In this document: positions 61,891 to 64,000 of the stretch, piece by piece
Numbering within the stretch: position 1 is the first letter of the stretch
How the letters are laid out: the number at the start of each line of letters is the position of its first letter
From: Trichinella spiralis
Taxonomy: Eukaryota; Nematoda; Enoplea; Trichinellida; Trichinellidae
Direction: 5' to 3'
Assembly (NCBI GenBank): GCA_000181795.3
Contig: CM012955.1
Span: forward strand, 13,361,684 to 13,425,683
DNA: 64,000 nucleotides
Notes under the pieces: generated by a model
Database searches by the model: none
Told to the model about the DNA's origin: nothing
Seen by the model: the letters and a program-made list of their open reading frames with translations, nothing else
Program-made: the position numbers and the translations under genes

Positions 61891-62780
61891 TCCTCATATT
61901 TTAATACATCAGGACGTCGCCCATCAGAAACTCTCTTCAAACGGCCAGAATGACTGCCAATTTCTGCACATGAAACATTTCAGACATCAAACCTGTTAGA
62001 TGTTTACCAATGTATATTTTTTTACTATCAGTTGAATTAAATTTCTGAAATTACTGCATTTAAATTGATCATTAATTGCTGCGAATCAAAATGAAAGCAT
62101 GGTAACGTTTACTTTGATAAAAAGTAAACATTTCATTGCATCCATTCCCGTTCACCATCTTTGTCATTGATTAAACTCCTTGTATATGCCACATACGTGG
62201 CTATTTGAATTTATTATCGTCAAGTAACGACGATGCAACGTGATTTCCATAATTAGAACAATATGTAGTCGCCCAGGGTAAACCTTCATTACAAATGCTA
62301 TGAAATTAAATAAATTCACAATTCATTTCAAACTATTGGGCTCATGCATGGTATAAATTCGAATCTTTAGAGGTATCCACCAGTTTGTACGGTGAAACTT
62401 CTTCCATGCTTCTCAGAACTACGGCATATTGTAAAATAATTTTATGATTATTGCAAGCAATTGTGTGCCAATTATAGGTATGTAAATTTTTTATAATCCG
62501 CAATTGATGATTTTTTGAGAAATTTAATAAAGCTTTCGGTTTGATCATTTGAAATTTATAGAATAAAATCACAGGCATATTGCACAAAAATAGGCTTCTA
62601 ATGTGATAATTTGGAAAATTCTTATCTGTGAATTGTCATAATTCAGTAAAATTCTGTGAACAAGGTTTTTAATTTTGAATGTTCCTGTAGATGAAATTCT
62701 TTTAGCAATGCTCGGAGAACAGTCTTACACTAAATGATGGGCATTTGAGAAACTGTCAAGAATGATTCAAATGTTTCTTG
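60290..62780. repeat. Tandem duplication of a ~1.25-kb unit
   Basis: Two adjacent units, about 60,290-61,540 and 61,541-62,780. Landmarks recur at a constant offset near 1,250: TATAGACTTGGTTGTTTTTG at 60,483 and 61,729; ATGTAGTCGCCCAGGG at 61,007 and 62,262; TTGGGCTCATRCATGGTAT at about 61,080 and 62,336; GGTATGTAAATTTT at about 61,222 and 62,477. Each unit includes one copy of the 225-bp repeat. Divergence is moderate with many indels. Confidence 0.85.
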
Positions 62781-64000
62781 CCTTAGGTTTTCCATTACTC
62801 TTAGGCCATTACGCTCTTACTACACCAGAGTCAATGTGATATTCTTTTTATATTGTTTACCTAGTCTTGTACATCTCTTCAAAATGGGCTCTCTGTGGTT
62901 AGCAATTCATTATATTAGTGTGATATGACCATCAGTGAAGCAGCATTTTGAATTTTACTCGCCCAAATCATCTATGACTCAAAAATAAGTTATGTTTTAT
63001 ATGTTATGATTATAGGACTTCAACAATAGGCCAGCTGGAAACTAGCAGGTTTCTATTTTCTGTTACTGACATTCATTCTATGCTTGGATGTCAGAGCCAA
63101 ATTAATAATTTCCAGTAATGAGAATGAAAAATGGAATTTCTTTTATGGATCCTTTAGAGAAGGTATGTAATAAAATTGCATTGTCCATTACTTAACTAGT
63201 CCTTCCTCTTTTCTTATAAAGTTATTTTCCGCCTAAATATTTGATAATAATGTAAAATATTTTGCATGGCGTGCAGTCAGTATCAGGAATAGCAATTTCA
63301 ATTTTTTCACAACAAATTGTAGATTCTAATATGCCATATGAACTTGATGAAATGAATTTTCATACTATTTGCATTGCTCATCACATTACATGCCTTTAAG
63401 CAAAATAGCTTTCATTTTAGCAAACAAATTAATAAAAGATCACTTTTAATTTATGCTATTACGCTCTTACTCATCAAAAATTAGGTTGTTTTCCCAAACC
63501 GTACTTTACGTACTATCATACAATATTGCAGAATGTCGCTTTCGTGGTCAGTTAGTTTGTTGGTAGTCATAAGAGGCGGTGCGCAAATGTAATCACACTC
63601 TTGCATATCGTCTATAATTAACAGGTAAATGATATTCAACAATGTGCAGATATTCGATGCTTAATTTACCCAATATGACTAATAAATTTGGTTTTTCCGC
63701 TATTATTACTAACATTGAAATATTCCTATCCCTATATTTTTTTGTTTCTTATAGATGCTGCAGACACACAAGTACCACATCAATACATCCATTACTGGAA
63801 CCTGCATAAAGCAATCATTCACCATTTCATACATACATAAATTCATTTGCATGTTAAAAGCAAGTAAGTGATTCAATAATTAAATGGTTATTTGTTATGT
63901 CCTTTGCATGAATATTATCACATAAACAAATACCCAATAGCCATGTTATAGAAAGTAGTTGAAGCCGAATAACAGTGTATGGTTAAATAAAAATTAAAAA
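62781..64000. other. Right edge, no gene recognised
   Basis: AT-rich single-copy-looking sequence beyond the duplicated block. No frame, splice pair or repeat that I can support. Confidence 0.5.

Noticed and set aside
61143-62587. Minus-strand frames in the two 1.25-kb units as a duplicated gene
   Set aside because: At homologous positions the two frames are read in different phases, so the open frames are not conserved.
1-64000. tRNA or rRNA genes
   Set aside because: No tRNA B-box with a foldable cloverleaf and no rRNA core sequence was recognised by eye; a dedicated scan could still find one.

Overview
The window is strongly AT-rich animal DNA with compact, intron-rich genes. Many introns are only 46-100 bp, with a few of 0.6-3 kb. 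Gene content is ecdysozoan and most like a nematode: a latrophilin without an olfactomedin domain, two Notch ligands with only two EGF repeats, a DRN-1-like Di-Ras GTPase and a GABA-type SLC6 transporter. Intron size, sparse gene spacing and a preference for TAG over CAG acceptors do not look like Caenorhabditis. An early-branching (clade I/Dorylaimia-type) nematode is my best guess, but this is inference.

Layout: (1) 15-2153, minus, 5' part of an SLC6 neurotransmitter symporter that runs off the left edge. (2) 4130-4464, minus, a previously unlisted two-exon gene model for a secreted 86-residue peptide precursor. (3) 6082-6678, minus, a single-exon Di-Ras GTPase. (4) About 11 kb with no gene I can support. 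(5) 17641-20029, minus, a DOMON-cytochrome b561 protein of the FRRS1 family, rebuilt from ten exons. (6) About 8.5 kb without a supported gene, holding a pogo/Tigger-like MITE. (7) 29318-39200, plus, a complete latrophilin adhesion GPCR in 16 exons with a GC-richer 5' region. (8) 41084-43844 and 48088-51686, minus, two tandemly duplicated DSL Notch ligands with nearly identical exon plans; the second has a MITE in intron 2, and the first has a frame break in EGF2. (9) 51.7-64 kb, no conserved gene found, but the right end (56.7-62.8 kb) is a mosaic of old tandem repeats with about 0.67, 0.36 and 1.25 kb periods, a degenerate MITE copy and a small perfect palindrome.

Most of the recognised products act at the cell surface of neurons or developing tissue: GABA-type reuptake, an adhesion receptor, Notch ligands, a membrane ferric reductase-like protein and a possible secreted peptide. 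The side-by-side placement of a latrophilin and two DSL ligands is the most suggestive functional grouping. All exon models were made by reading both strands by hand and checking reading phase at each junction; none has transcript support here.
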